A stretch of DNA of 64,000 nt from Streptomyces sp. RB17. GTDB taxonomy: Bacteria > Actinomycetota > Actinomycetes > Streptomycetales > Streptomycetaceae. Positions within the stretch are counted from its first letter, which is position 1. Each line of letters opens with the position of its first letter. Location of the stretch: the NCBI RefSeq assembly GCF_009604455.1, contig NZ_WEGL01000008.1, forward strand, positions 372,001 through 436,000. Reading direction: 5' to 3'. The notes beneath the pieces are model-generated. The model ran no database searches. It saw only the letters and a program-made list of their open reading frames with translations, and was not told the DNA's origin. Shown piece by piece: positions 47,760-56,744 of the stretch. The position numbers were made by a program, and so were the translations under genes.

Positions 47760-49502
47760 ATGGCCAAACAGAACGTAGCGGAGCAGTTCGTCGACATCCT
47801 CGTCCGCGCCGGTGTGCGCCGCCTCTACGGCGTGGTCGGGGACAGCCTCAACCCGGTGGTGGACGCCGTCCGCCGCAACGCCGCCATCGACTGGATCCAC
47901 GTACGCCACGAGGAGACCGCCGCCTTCGCGGCCGGCGCCGAGGCGCAGATCACCGGGAAGCTGGCGGCCTGCGCCGGCTCCTGCGGCCCGGGCAATCTGC
48001 ACCTGATCAACGGCCTGTACGACGCGCACCGCTCCATGGCCCCGGTGCTCGCGCTCGCTTCCCACATCCCGTCGAGCGAGATCGGCCTCGGCTACTTCCA
48101 GGAGACCCACCCGGACCGGCTCTTCCAGGAGTGCAGCCACTACAGCGAGCTGATCTCCAGCCCGAAGCAGATGCCCCGGCTGCTGCAGACCGCGATCCAG
48201 CACGCGGTCGGGCAGAGCGGTGTCAGCGTGGTCGCGCTGCCCGGTGACATCGCCGCCCAGCCGGCCCCGGAGCGGGCCGCGCAGAGCGCCCTCGTCACCT
48301 CCCGGCCGACGGTCCGGCCCGGCGACGCCGAGATCGACGCGCTCGTGGAGATGATCGACGACGCCGGCAAGGTCACTCTGTTCTGCGGCAGCGGCACGGC
48401 CGGTGCGCACGCCGAGGTCATGGAGTTCGCCGAGAAGATCAAGTCACCGGTCGGGCACGCCCTGCGGGGCAAGGAGTTCATCCAGTACGACAACAAGTTC
48501 GACGTCGGCATGAGCGGCCTGCTCGGCTACGGCGCCGCCTACGAGGCCACCCACGAGTGCGACCTGCTGATCCTGCTCGGAACCGATTTCCCGTACAACG
48601 CCTTCCTGCCGGACGACGTCCGGATCGCCCAGATCGACGTGCGGCCCGAGGTGCTCGGCCGCCGCTCCCGGCTCGACCTCGCCGTGTGGGGCGACGTACG
48701 CGAGACCCTGCGCTGCCTCACGCCGAAGGTGCAGGAGAAGACCAACCGGCGCTTCCTCGACCGGATGCTGAAGAAGCACGCCGACGCGCTGGAGGGCGTG
48801 GTCAAGGCTTACACCCGCAAGGTCGACAAGCACGTCCCGATCCACCCCGAGTACGTGGCCGCCGTCCTCGACGAAGTCGCCGACGACGACGCCGTGTTCA
48901 CGGTCGACACCGGTATGTGCAATGTGTGGGCCGCGCGGTACGTCTCGCCCAACGGCCGCCGCCGGATCATCGGTTCGTTCTCGCACGGGTCGATGGCGAA
49001 CGCTCTGCCCATGGCGATCGGCGCCCAGTTCACCGACCGGCGCCGGCAGGTGGTCGCGATGTCCGGCGACGGCGGGTTCTCCATGCTGATGGGCGACTTC
49101 CTGACGCTCGTGCAGCACGACCTGCCCGTCAAGGTCGTGCTGTTCAACAACTCCTCACTCGGCATGGTCGAGCTGGAGATGCTGGTCTCCGGGCTGCCCT
49201 CGTACGGCACCGCCAACACCAACCCCGACTTCGCCGCCGTCGCCCGCGCCTGCGGGGCCCACGGGATCCGGGTGGAGAAACCCAAACAGCTGGCCGGCGC
49301 GCTCAGGGACGCCTTCAAGCACAAGGGACCTGCGCTGGTGGACATCGTCACCGACCCCAACGCCCTGTCCATCCCGCCGAAGATCAGCGCCGAGATGGTC
49401 ACCGGGTTCGCGCTGTCCGCCTCCAAGATCGTGCTGGACGGCGGTGTCGGCCGGATGCTCCAGATGGCCCGCTCCAACATCCGCAACGTGCCGCGGCCCT
49501 GA
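47760..49502 (+). CDS. poxB: Thiamine-pyrophosphate-dependent pyruvate oxidase/dehydrogenase (PoxB type)
   Basis: A 580-residue enzyme of the PoxB branch of the acetolactate synthase-like family. It oxidatively decarboxylates pyruvate at the membrane using ThDP and FAD and passes electrons to quinone. Visible features are the N-terminal ThDP glutamate in RHEETAAFAAG (about 49-59), CAGSCGPGNLHLINGLYDAH, the FAD/central domain, and the C-terminal ThDP/Mg motif MSGDGGFSMLMGDFL with VVLFNNSSLGMV (about 434-463). The C-terminus is long enough for the PoxB lipid-activation tail, though the tail itself is not clearly recognisable. The ATG follows the PP2C-like gene by 27 bases. A ubiquinone/menaquinone-dependent pyruvate dehydrogenase is the best call. 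Confidence 0.9.
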   Translation: MAKQNVAEQFVDILVRAGVRRLYGVVGDSLNPVVDAVRRNAAIDWIHVRHEETAAFAAGAEAQITGKLAACAGSCGPGNLHLINGLYDAHRSMAPVLALASHIPSSEIGLGYFQETHPDRLFQECSHYSELISSPKQMPRLLQTAIQHAVGQSGVSVVALPGDIAAQPAPERAAQSALVTSRPTVRPGDAEIDALVEMIDDAGKVTLFCGSGTAGAHAEVMEFAEKIKSPVGHALRGKEFIQYDNKFDVGMSGLLGYGAAYEATHECDLLILLGTDFPYNAFLPDDVRIAQIDVRPEVLGRRSRLDLAVWGDVRETLRCLTPKVQEKTNRRFLDRMLKKHADALEGVVKAYTRKVDKHVPIHPEYVAAVLDEVADDDAVFTVDTGMCNVWAARYVSPNGRRRIIGSFSHGSMANALPMAIGAQFTDRRRQVVAMSGDGGFSMLMGDFLTLVQHDLPVKVVLFNNSSLGMVELEMLVSGLPSYGTANTNPDFAAVARACGAHGIRVEKPKQLAGALRDAFKHKGPALVDIVTDPNALSIPPKISAEMVTGFALSASKIVLDGGVGRMLQMARSNIRNVPRP

Positions 49503-49802
49503 ACCCGGAGTCGCAGGAGCGGATTTCGGCCAGTTTCACGGCGTGTGACGGTGTGCCGACGGCCGGTGCCGGACGCATCTGCCCTGCCGTTCCGGGGCGT
49601 CCGTGGCGCCCAGGGGGCTTGCGGAGAGCAGGCCACCCGGGCGCGGCACGCGCCGGTGGCCGGCCCGTACACCGTACGGTCGTGGCCGAACCGCCGGTCA
49701 TCGGGCATGTGTGATGACTGCCTGTGTGCGTGCTGGGCAAGCATCCTCCGTGAACGTGTTCGACCAGGAGGGGCAGGGTCCAGCGGCGTGCGGGCGGGGG
49801 TC

Positions 49803-50276
49803 ATGAAGAGTCAGGCACGAGGGGGCGGTCCCGCGGTCGTCGGGGGCTCCTCGGCGACGACGGGGGAAGAGGCCGGCACCATCACGGAACACGCGCACCG
49901 GCTCCGGCGCAGGCTGGGACGGGCCGATCTCAAGGCGGTGCCCGAGGCGCGCCGGGAATTGCGCGAACTGCTGCGGCACTGGGGGAAGCCGGGCCGTTCG
50001 GAGATCGCCGAACTGCTCACCAGCGAACTGGTCACCAACGCGCTCGTCCACACCGACGACGACGCGGTCCTCACGGCGGTCGTGGAGCCGGGCGGACTGC
50101 GCGTGGAGGTGAGGGACTTCGTGGCCCGCAGACCGGAGCTGAGAGGCCCGGACTCGGACGACGACACCCATGGGCGGGGCATGGTGCTGGTGCAGTCCCT
50201 CGCGGACTCCTGGGGCGTACGGCCGCACGGGGTGGGCAAGTCGGTGTGGTTCGAACTGGGCGCCGAGGCGGCGTGA
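49803..50276 (+). CDS. ATP-binding anti-sigma-factor-like kinase (HATPase_c_2)
   Basis: A 157-residue protein whose last 115 residues are an RsbW-like HATPase: EARRELRELLRHWGKPGRSE, LLTSELVTNALVHTDDDAVL (N-box with ELVTNA), VEVRDF and THGRGMVLVQSLADSWGVRP (G-box). These proteins bind ATP and often regulate sigma factors by partner switching. ATG at 49803 is preceded by a G-rich stretch. It is alone, with no anti-sigma antagonist beside it. The 300-base gap upstream (49503-49802) shows no convincing gene. A near-perfect terminator follows. Confidence 0.88.
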   Translation: MKSQARGGGPAVVGGSSATTGEEAGTITEHAHRLRRRLGRADLKAVPEARRELRELLRHWGKPGRSEIAELLTSELVTNALVHTDDDAVLTAVVEPGGLRVEVRDFVARRPELRGPDSDDDTHGRGMVLVQSLADSWGVRPHGVGKSVWFELGAEAA

Positions 50277-50351
50277 CGATCCGCGGGAGGGCCGGCTCAC
50301 CGGGTGCGGGTCCATTGCGGCTTGCCGGTCCCGCGTTCCTCGGAGTGGGAA

Positions 50352-50394
50352 ACGGGCCGGGGGCGTGACCCGTGCGGTCACGCCCCCGGCCCGT
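50352..50394. terminator. Strong bidirectional hairpin terminator
   Basis: The arm 50352-50370 (ACGGGCCGGGGGCGTGACC) pairs perfectly over 19 bases with 50376-50394, leaving a 5-base loop CGTGC. It lies between the convergent HATPase (stop 50276) and DUF2637 (stop 50463) genes and can serve both. Confidence 0.9.
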
Positions 50395-50424
50395 CATGAG
50401 CTGTGGTTCCGGCCGAACCGGCCC

Positions 50425-50473
50425 GCGCGGCGGTCCTGGCAGAACTCCCCTGCGCGGCGGTCCTAGCCGAACT
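50425..50473. repeat. 22-bp direct repeat at the 3' end of the DUF2637 gene
   Basis: A 22-base word beginning GCGCGGCGGTCCT occurs at 50425-50446 and again, with two mismatches, at 50452-50473. The second copy includes the stop codon of the DUF2637 gene, so the first copy looks like a duplicated gene end. Confidence 0.6.
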
Positions 50474-51512
50474 GCTGCTCCAGGTCCTTCAGTTTGCGCT
50501 CCAGGGAGTCCAGCCGTGGCAGGGCCATGGTGTCGTCCTCGGCGGTGAGGTCGACGGTCACCTGCTCAGCGGAACCGCCGCGGAACGGCTGCAGGGAGGG
50601 GCGGGCGCGTACGGGCAGCTGTTCCGCGGTCGATATGGCAGGCTCCGCGGTCGCCGGGGCGGGGCCGCGCTCCACCGCCTGCACCTCGACCTCGACCTGC
50701 CGTCCGCCGCGGCCGACGAAGCCGCGGTGGCCCCGGCTGATGGCCTTCAACTGGGCGCGCTCGATCCGCTGCTGCTCGCGCCGGCGCTGCCGCTGCTCCT
50801 CCTTGCGCTGCTTGTCGTCGCGGACCTCCTCGACCGCCTCGTCCAGGCTGCGCACGCCCTCCAGGAGCATCAGCGACCAGGCCCTGTAGGTCTCGCGGGG
50901 GGCCCGCAGCCAGCGCACGATGCGGATCTGCGGCAGCGGACGCGGCACCAGGCCCTGCTCGCGCAGCGCGGCCCGGCGGGTCTGCTTCAGCGCACGGTCG
51001 AACAGGACGGCCGCCGACAGCGACATACCGGAGAAGAACTGGGGCGCGCCCGCGTGGGCGGCACCCCGGGGCGCGTGCACCCAGTTGAACCAGGCCGCAG
51101 CCGCGGCGAACATCCACACGAGAATCCGAGAGCCGAGGGCCGCGTCACCGTGGCTGGCCTCGCGCACCGCGAGCACGGAACAGAACATCGCCGCGCCGTC
51201 CAGGCCGAACGGCACCAGGTACTGCCAGCCGTCGGTCAGCCCCAGGTTCTGTTCACCGAAGCCGACGAGGCCGTGGAAGGACAGGGCGGCCGCGACCGCC
51301 GCACAGCAGAACAGAAGCACGTAGGAGGCCGTGCCGTAGATGGCCTCCTTGCGCCTGCGGCGCTCCTCGCTGCGCTCCCACGAGTCGTCCGCGCTCGCGC
51401 TCTCCCCGGAGGAGCGCTTGCCGCGCGCGAGCACCGCCACCGCCGCCAGCATGCCCAGGAGCAGTACGGCGCCCGGAAGCAGCCAGTTCAGCGATATGTC
51501 GGTCAGTCTCAT
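50463..51512 (-). CDS. DUF2637 membrane protein
   Basis: A 349-residue protein of the DUF2637 family, found mainly in Streptomyces chromosomes and plasmids. It has an N-terminal helix (LNWLLPGAVLLLGMLAAVAV), then a charged loop. Three more helices follow (IYGTASYVLLFCCAAVAAAL; YLVPFGLDGAAMFCSVLAV with a conserved FGLDG; RILVWMFAAAAAWFNWVHA). A long soluble C-terminus has a coiled-coil, strongly charged stretch (EEVRDDKQRKEEQRQRRREQ). It ends LDSLERKLKDLEQQFG, another probable coiled coil. ATG at 51512 is preceded by AAGGGA. The soluble tail is presumably cytosolic. Function unknown; a link to plasmid-transfer (Spd) proteins is only suggestive. Confidence 0.88.
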   Translation of the reverse strand: MRLTDISLNWLLPGAVLLLGMLAAVAVLARGKRSSGESASADDSWERSEERRRRKEAIYGTASYVLLFCCAAVAAALSFHGLVGFGEQNLGLTDGWQYLVPFGLDGAAMFCSVLAVREASHGDAALGSRILVWMFAAAAAWFNWVHAPRGAAHAGAPQFFSGMSLSAAVLFDRALKQTRRAALREQGLVPRPLPQIRIVRWLRAPRETYRAWSLMLLEGVRSLDEAVEEVRDDKQRKEEQRQRRREQQRIERAQLKAISRGHRGFVGRGGRQVEVEVQAVERGPAPATAEPAISTAEQLPVRARPSLQPFRGGSAEQVTVDLTAEDDTMALPRLDSLERKLKDLEQQFG

Positions 51513-51659
51513 CAGGGGTCCCTTGCATTGGGATAGGGCGTAACGCCCGCCATAGTGGCCCACTCCCGACCGCCCTCAGGGGGTTTCGGGGCAAGAGGCC
51601 GCCAAGGAAGTGCAAGGGGATGCCCAGGGCGGCGTTCTGCTCGAACTGCCGCTTGAGGG

Positions 51660-51890
51660 GCGGGAGTTGAGTTCGAATAAGACTACCCGCACGGGTGGTT
51701 CCCGGGAAAGTTCCCGAGGCGCGTGAGGAAGTTGTGAATCGGGATGATCCTAGTGGACGCGGGGTGGTGCTCCGGCATGGTCAAATCAGGTAAACCTACC
51801 CTTATATGATCTTCGGTGAATTTGCACGACCGTCTTCGGCGCCTATGGTGCTTGACGGACAAGTGACAACTCACCGTTAATGACCCAAGT
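51660..51890. promoter_or_regulatory. AT-rich divergent promoter island between DUF2637 and gntR genes
   Basis: The gap 51513-51915 contains some of the lowest-G+C DNA of the window, e.g. GGTAAACCTACCCTTATATG, ATCTTCGGTGAATTTGC and GACAAGTGACAACTCACCG. TCTTCGG occurs twice 22 bases apart. It probably contains both divergent promoters; exact start sites are not assigned. Confidence 0.5.
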
Positions 51891-51915
51891 GCCGACAAGC
51901 CGCCAGGAGGGACCC

Positions 51916-52716
51916 GTGAAGCAGAGCGCGCAGGGCGCCGCCCGCGCGGGGACACCGAGCGGGACACCGCCCGGTGCCGCCCGGGTGCCCGCGCAGCCGC
52001 GCGCGGCGGACGCCCCCGACGGCTTCCGCGAGCGGGACATCGCCGTGCCCGCCGCGCGGGGGGAGCACACGCACAGTGAGCGGCCGATTCCGCAGCCGCG
52101 GCCGGCGGTACAGCGTTCCTCGGTGCGGGGGCAGATCCTGGACGCGCTGCGCACGGCGCTGGTCACCGGGGAGCTGAAGCCGGGCGAGGTCCACTCGGCG
52201 CCGGTGCTCGGCGAGCGGTTCGGTGTCTCGGCCACGCCCGTGCGGGAGGCCATGCAGCAGCTGGCCCTGGAGGGCGCCGTCGAGGTCGTGCCCAACCGTG
52301 GGTTCCGGGTGGTCGAGCGGGGGACGCGGGAACTGGCCGAGCTGGCGGAGGTGCGCGCCCTCATCGAGGTGCCCGTGATGCTGCGGCTCGCCCGGACCGT
52401 GCCCGGTGAGCGGTGGGCCGAGCTGCGTCCGCTCGCGGAGGAGACGGTGCGCGCGGCGGCCTCCGGCTGCCCGGCGACGTACGCGGAGTCCGACCGCGTC
52501 TTCCATCGCGCCCTGCTCGCCCCGGCGGGCAACGAGCAGTTGGTCCGCATCGCCGCCGATCTCCACCGGCGCTCGCAGTGGCCGCCGGTCCGGCGGGGCC
52601 GGGCGTACCTCGTCGCCGACGCGGCCGAGCACATGACTCTGCTGGACGCGTTGATCGCCGGGGATGTGGATGCGGTGCGGGGGTTGGTGACGGGGCACTT
52701 CGCGGGCGCGGGCTGA
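51916..52716 (+). CDS. GntR-family transcriptional regulator (FadR/FCD type)
   Basis: A 266-residue regulator. After a Pro/Ala-rich tail of about 60 residues it has a GntR winged helix (about 66-130: QRSSVRGQILDALRTALVTG, LKPGEVHSAPVLGERFGVSA, TPVREAMQQLALEGAVEVVP). An FCD-type helical effector domain follows, with ELAEVRALIEVPVMLRLA, the metal/ligand-region residues in ESDRVFHRALLAPAGN, and EHMTLLDALIAGD. GTG at 51916 is selected because AGGAGGG stands four bases ahead; an in-frame ATG at 51880 lacks a ribosome binding site. Divergent from the DUF2637 gene. Ligand and targets unknown. Confidence 0.92.
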   Translation: MKQSAQGAARAGTPSGTPPGAARVPAQPRAADAPDGFRERDIAVPAARGEHTHSERPIPQPRPAVQRSSVRGQILDALRTALVTGELKPGEVHSAPVLGERFGVSATPVREAMQQLALEGAVEVVPNRGFRVVERGTRELAELAEVRALIEVPVMLRLARTVPGERWAELRPLAEETVRAAASGCPATYAESDRVFHRALLAPAGNEQLVRIAADLHRRSQWPPVRRGRAYLVADAAEHMTLLDALIAGDVDAVRGLVTGHFAGAG

Positions 52717-52818
52717 ACAGTCGGGCACGCGCCGTGGGGGTGCGGGCCGTCTCGCGGGTGCGGGTCCGTCGTGGCCGTTCGCGAAGCTCCCCGCGACCCT
52801 GGGGGAGCTGCAGCTGGA

Positions 52819-52875
52819 GCGCCCGAAGGGGCGCGGGGAGCTGCGCGAGGAGCGACCAGCCGCCCGCACCCGGCT
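52819..52875. repeat. Streptomyces-type GCGCCCGAAGGGGCGCGGGG intergenic element / terminator
   Basis: GCGCCC-GAAG-GGGCGC (52819-52834) is a perfect 6-bp hairpin, followed by GGGGAGCTGCGCGAGGAGCG. The wording matches an interspersed element common between Streptomyces genes. It lies between convergent genes (stops at 52716 and 52898) and probably terminates both. Confidence 0.55.
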
Positions 52876-52897
52876 ACGCCGCGGCACCCACCCGCCC

Positions 52898-53680
52898 CTA
52901 CGCCGTAGCCGCCCCCGGCGCCGGCGGGGACAACTGCTGCGCCAGCCACGTCGGTACACCCCCGAGCAGCCGGAACAGCCTTCGCGCCTCCTCCCGCAAC
53001 CGCGAGGCCTCCGGCTCGGACTCGGCGTCGGCCAGCGAGGCCAGCGCGGGGGCCGTACCCACCAGGTATCCCAACTCCTCGCGGATCCTGAGCGATTCGG
53101 CGAATCCGTGCCGCGCCTCGGTCAACTCCCCGTCCCTCAGGGCGAGTCCGGCGAGATGCCGCCAGGTGAAGGACAGCAGCAGCGGGTCGGCGTGGGCCGT
53201 GGCTCCCGCATGGGCCCGGCGGTACGCCGCCCGCGCCGCCTGCGGAGAGCGCGTCAGGTTCTCCGCGATCAGCCCCCGGCGGAAGTCGAGCAGGGCCCGG
53301 CCCGGAGCCCCCGGAGGGATCAGCGCCGCCGCCCGCCCGAGCGCGGCCCGCGCCTCGTCCGCGCGGTCACGGACGCCGTGCAGCGTTGCGGTGTAGGCGA
53401 GTTGGCCGCGCTCGCAGGCGGCGGCCCCCCGCTCCTCGTCGGTGTGCGCGAGCGCCTCCGCCGTCCGCAGGGCGTCCTCGGCGTCCTCCCAGCCCCGCTC
53501 GGTGTACAGGCACCGTTCGACCAGCAGCGCGGCCCGCTGCAGGGCCGCGGCGGCGGTGTCCCGCGGCAGCAGGGCCGCCGCGTCCGCCCAGCAGGCCCGC
53601 GAACGCAACCTCCATACCGCGGTCTGGAGCGGATCGTCACCGGCGGTCGTTCCGTCACCAGACATGGCGGTATGCGCCAC
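52898..53680 (-). CDS. Hypothetical helical-repeat (TPR-like) protein
   Basis: A 260-residue soluble protein of unknown function, built of alternating Ala/Leu/Arg-rich helices: WADAAALLPRDTAAAALQRA, EDALRTAEALAHTDEERGAA, ARAALGRAAALIPPGAPGRA and ARHGFAESLRIREELGYL. The pattern resembles tetratricopeptide repeats, without enough consensus to count them. GTG at 53680 is preferred because GGGGAGGG lies just ahead; a longer TTG start (53755) and an ATG at 53665 are possible. No signal or membrane segment. It shares its upstream gap with the end of the pucR-type gene, on the same strand. Confidence 0.75.
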   Translation of the reverse strand: MAHTAMSGDGTTAGDDPLQTAVWRLRSRACWADAAALLPRDTAAAALQRAALLVERCLYTERGWEDAEDALRTAEALAHTDEERGAAACERGQLAYTATLHGVRDRADEARAALGRAAALIPPGAPGRALLDFRRGLIAENLTRSPQAARAAYRRAHAGATAHADPLLLSFTWRHLAGLALRDGELTEARHGFAESLRIREELGYLVGTAPALASLADAESEPEASRLREEARRLFRLLGGVPTWLAQQLSPPAPGAATA

Positions 53681-53832
53681 GTTGCCCTCCCCGAGCACGT
53701 CATCGAGCTGTTGAGTGGTGGCGGCATTCCAGCACCATTCGCCGGGCCGGGCCAAGAGGGTGGGTGAAAGATTTCACAAAGTCGTGGGGCGCGGGCGTGA
53801 CCTGGTTTGGCCGCCGGGCGCCCCCGCCGACC

Positions 53833-55506
53833 TCAGCTCATGCGCAGCGCGAGGAAGAAGTCGAGCTTGTCCTCCAGGCGCGAGAGGTCCCGTCCCGTCA
53901 ACTGCTCGATCCGGCCCACCCGGTAGCGCAGCGTGTTGACGTGCAGGTGGAGCCGGGTGGCGCAGCGGGTCCAGGAGCCGTCGCAGTCCAGGAACGCCTC
54001 CAGGGTCGGGATCAGCTCGGCCCGGTGGCGGCGGTCGTAGTCCGTCAGGGGGTCCAGCAGACGGGCCGTGAAGGCGCGGCGGACGTCGTCGGGCACGAAG
54101 GGGAGCAGCAGGACGTGCGAGGCCAGCTCCTGGTGTCCCGCCGCGCAGACCAGCCCCGGGCGGGCGGCCGCCACCCTGCGGGCGTGCCGGGCCTCCTCCA
54201 GGGCGCCGCGCAGCCCCTCCGCGGAGTGCACGGCCGCGCTGACGCCGAGGGTGAGCCGGCCGTCGTCGTTCAGGCCCGCCGACAGGGTCTCCCGCACCGA
54301 CTGCAGCAGGGAGTCGGCCAGCAGCCCGGTCTCCGAGCCGTCGTGCTCGGTGGGGACCGCGGGGAGCGGGACGAGAGCGATCGCCTCGTCGCCGGTGTGG
54401 GCCACGGCGATCCGGTCGGACGGTTCCGGGCCGGTCGCCTGCGGGTCGACCAGCACTTCCTCCAGAAGCGACTGGGCCACCGGACCGCCCTCGACGTCTC
54501 CGCCCTCCCACTCCACACGGGCCACCACGACCTGCCAGTGCGGGGCCGCGCCGAGCCCGGGCAGCAGCACCGGCGCCGCGACCCTCAGGCGGGCCGCGAT
54601 CTCGGCCGGCGCGGCGCCCGTCTGGACCAGCTCCAGCACCTCCTGGGCGAGCCGGCGCCGCACCGTGCGGGCCGCGTCCCGGCGGTCCCGCTCGACCGCG
54701 ATCAGCTGGGTGACGCCCTGCAGCAGGTCCAGCCGCTCCTCGGGCCAGTCGCCGGCGTCCGCGTCGACGGCCAGCAGCCAGTCCGACAGCACCGTCTCGC
54801 GCACGTCGCGGGCGGCCTGCGGGGAGCGGCCGGAGGAGCGGATCGGGAACAACGAGTACGTCGTGCCGCCGAGCAGGACGCGGTGCGGGCCCCGCCGTCC
54901 GGTGCGGGTGGCCGCCAGGTGCTCGGCGGCGAGCCTGGCGCAGGTCTCCGCCGGCAGCGCCGGGCCGGCGACCTTGGAGCCGGCGATCAGCCGGCCGGTC
55001 GGGGCGAGCACCCAGGCGCGCAGGTCCAGGTCGGTGCCGAGCAGGTCCAGGACCACGTCCGGGCCGCCGCCCGCCGGGCCCGAGGTCATCATCCGGCGGT
55101 GCCGGTCCACCACGGCCGCCAGGTCCCCGGCACGCTCGCCGGAGACCTGCCGGACGACGTATTCGGTGATGGTCGCGAAGGCCACCGACTCGTGCACCGC
55201 GAACAGCGGCAGCCGGTGCCTGGCGCAGGCGAGCACCAGATCGTCCGGGATGTCGCGCAGCTCCGCCTCGCCGGCGGCGAGCGCCGCCACCCCGGCCTGC
55301 ACCAGGATCCGTACGAACGGCTCGGAGTCGGCGGCGTCCTTGCGCCAGGCGAGGCCGGTCAGCACCAACTCGCCCCCGGAGAGATAGCGGCTCGGGTCGC
55401 GCAGGTCGGTGGTCATCACCCCGCGCACCGACCGGTCCAGCTCGTCCTCCCCGCCGAGCAGCCGCAGGCCCAGCGCATCGGTGTCCAGAAGTGCGCGCAG
55501 CCGCAT
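53833..55506 (-). CDS. PucR-family transcriptional regulator
   Basis: A 557-residue regulator with the PucR layout. The N-terminal purine-catabolism domain (about 1-125) includes LRALLDTDALGLRLLGGEDE, LDRSVRGVMTTDL, YLSGGELVLTGLAW and VQAGVAALAAG. A central GGDEF-like/coiled region follows. The C-terminal PucR helix-turn-helix (about 495-555) includes TLEAFLDCDGSWTRCATRLH, LHVNTLRYRVGRIEQLTGRD and LSRLEDKLDFFLALRM. It is divergent from the xanthine dehydrogenase genes, which strongly suggests that it controls them in response to purine availability. The 344-base gap 55507-55850 has AT-rich promoter-like DNA (CGTTCATACGAATCTACAAG) and no other gene. Confidence 0.94.
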   Translation of the reverse strand: MRLRALLDTDALGLRLLGGEDELDRSVRGVMTTDLRDPSRYLSGGELVLTGLAWRKDAADSEPFVRILVQAGVAALAAGEAELRDIPDDLVLACARHRLPLFAVHESVAFATITEYVVRQVSGERAGDLAAVVDRHRRMMTSGPAGGGPDVVLDLLGTDLDLRAWVLAPTGRLIAGSKVAGPALPAETCARLAAEHLAATRTGRRGPHRVLLGGTTYSLFPIRSSGRSPQAARDVRETVLSDWLLAVDADAGDWPEERLDLLQGVTQLIAVERDRRDAARTVRRRLAQEVLELVQTGAAPAEIAARLRVAAPVLLPGLGAAPHWQVVVARVEWEGGDVEGGPVAQSLLEEVLVDPQATGPEPSDRIAVAHTGDEAIALVPLPAVPTEHDGSETGLLADSLLQSVRETLSAGLNDDGRLTLGVSAAVHSAEGLRGALEEARHARRVAAARPGLVCAAGHQELASHVLLLPFVPDDVRRAFTARLLDPLTDYDRRHRAELIPTLEAFLDCDGSWTRCATRLHLHVNTLRYRVGRIEQLTGRDLSRLEDKLDFFLALRMS

Positions 55507-55850
55507 CTCGTCGCCGCCGTTCTTTGTCTCGAAACCTACGATGGATCTTGGAGGGTGACGGGGGAGTCACCCGGAAACCGACGCCGGGGGACGCGATCGG
55601 CGGCCCTCCTGCTGTTTCCTGCGTTTCTCCAGGAAAGCGGGGAGGTTACCGATGACCTCCGTTCATACGAATCTACAAGATGCTCGGCGTGGCCAGCGAA
55701 CTCCTTCATGGTTTCGGTGACTGACCCCGCCGGAGCACAGGGCGGTGTACTGAGTCCACTGCGCGTTAACAGCACATGAACGAGCCGCGCCCGCCGCACA
55801 CGGATTGGCTCAATCTGTACGACCCATTGAGACGAAGAAGAGAGCCGGTC

Positions 55851-56744
55851 ATGGACTTCCTTCGCCCCGCCAGCTGGGAGGAGGCGCTCGCCGCGAAGGC
55901 CGAGCACCCCACCGCTGTGCCGATTGCGGGCGGCACCGATGTGATGGTCGAGATCAACTTCGACCACCGCCGGCCCGAGTACCTGCTCGACCTCAACCGC
56001 ATCGGTGACCTCTACGAGTGGGAGGTCGGCGAGGAGAGCGTGCGGCTGGGCGCCTCCGTCCCGTACACCAGGATCATGGAGCATCTCCGTGCCGAGCTGC
56101 CGGGCCTCGCGCTCGCCTCGCACACGGTCGCCTCCCCGCAGATCCGCAACCGCGGCGGCGTCGGCGGCAACCTCGGCACGGCCTCGCCCGCCGGTGACGC
56201 GCACCCCGCCCTGCTCGCGGCCGGCGCCGAGGTCGAGGTGGAGTCGGCGGCCCGCGGCACCCGTCTCATCCCGATCGACGACTTCTACACGGGCGTCAAG
56301 CGCAACGCGCTCCAGCCCGACGAGCTGATCCGTGCCGTCCACGTCAAGAAGGCCGACGGCCCGCAGCAGTACTCGAAGGTCGGCACCCGCAACGCCATGG
56401 TCATCGCCGTGTGCGCCTTCGGCCTGGCCCTGCACCCCGAGACCCGTACCGTCCGGACCGGTATCGGCTCGGCCGCGCCCACGCCCGTGCGGGCCAAGGC
56501 CGCCGAGGAGTTCCTGAACGCGGCCCTTCAGGAGGGCGGCTTCTGGGACAACGGAAAGGTCATCACCCCGTCGGTCGCCAAGCAGTTCGCCCAGCTGTGC
56601 TCGGCCGCCTGCAACCCGATCGACGACGTCCGGGGCACCGCGAGCTACCGCCGCCACGCGGTCGGCGTGATGGCCCGCCGGACGCTCACCTGGACCTGGG
56701 AGTCGTACCGCGGCAACCACCGCACCACCGAGGGAGCTGCGTAA
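55851..56744 (+). CDS. Xanthine dehydrogenase family FAD-binding subunit
   Basis: A 297-residue medium subunit of a molybdenum hydroxylase, the FAD-binding part that passes electrons to NAD+. It shows PIAGGTDVMVEINFDHRRPE (FAD-pyrophosphate loop), LGASVPYTRIMEHL, ASPQIRNRGGVGGNLGTASP (second FAD motif) and the C-terminal GIGSAAPTPVRAKAAEEFL with YRRHAVGVMARRTL. Start at 55851 (MDFLRPASWEEALAAKAEHP) matches the usual N-terminus; a 25-residue extension is possible. The stop overlaps the ATG of the 2Fe-2S subunit gene. With the next two genes it oxidises hypoxanthine/xanthine to urate. Confidence 0.94.
   Translation: MDFLRPASWEEALAAKAEHPTAVPIAGGTDVMVEINFDHRRPEYLLDLNRIGDLYEWEVGEESVRLGASVPYTRIMEHLRAELPGLALASHTVASPQIRNRGGVGGNLGTASPAGDAHPALLAAGAEVEVESAARGTRLIPIDDFYTGVKRNALQPDELIRAVHVKKADGPQQYSKVGTRNAMVIAVCAFGLALHPETRTVRTGIGSAAPTPVRAKAAEEFLNAALQEGGFWDNGKVITPSVAKQFAQLCSAACNPIDDVRGTASYRRHAVGVMARRTLTWTWESYRGNHRTTEGAA

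Noticed and set aside
49503..49802. Gene in the gap between poxB and the HATPase gene
   Set aside because: Frames on both strands are short, Arg/Cys-rich and lack ribosome binding sites; nothing recognisable was found.
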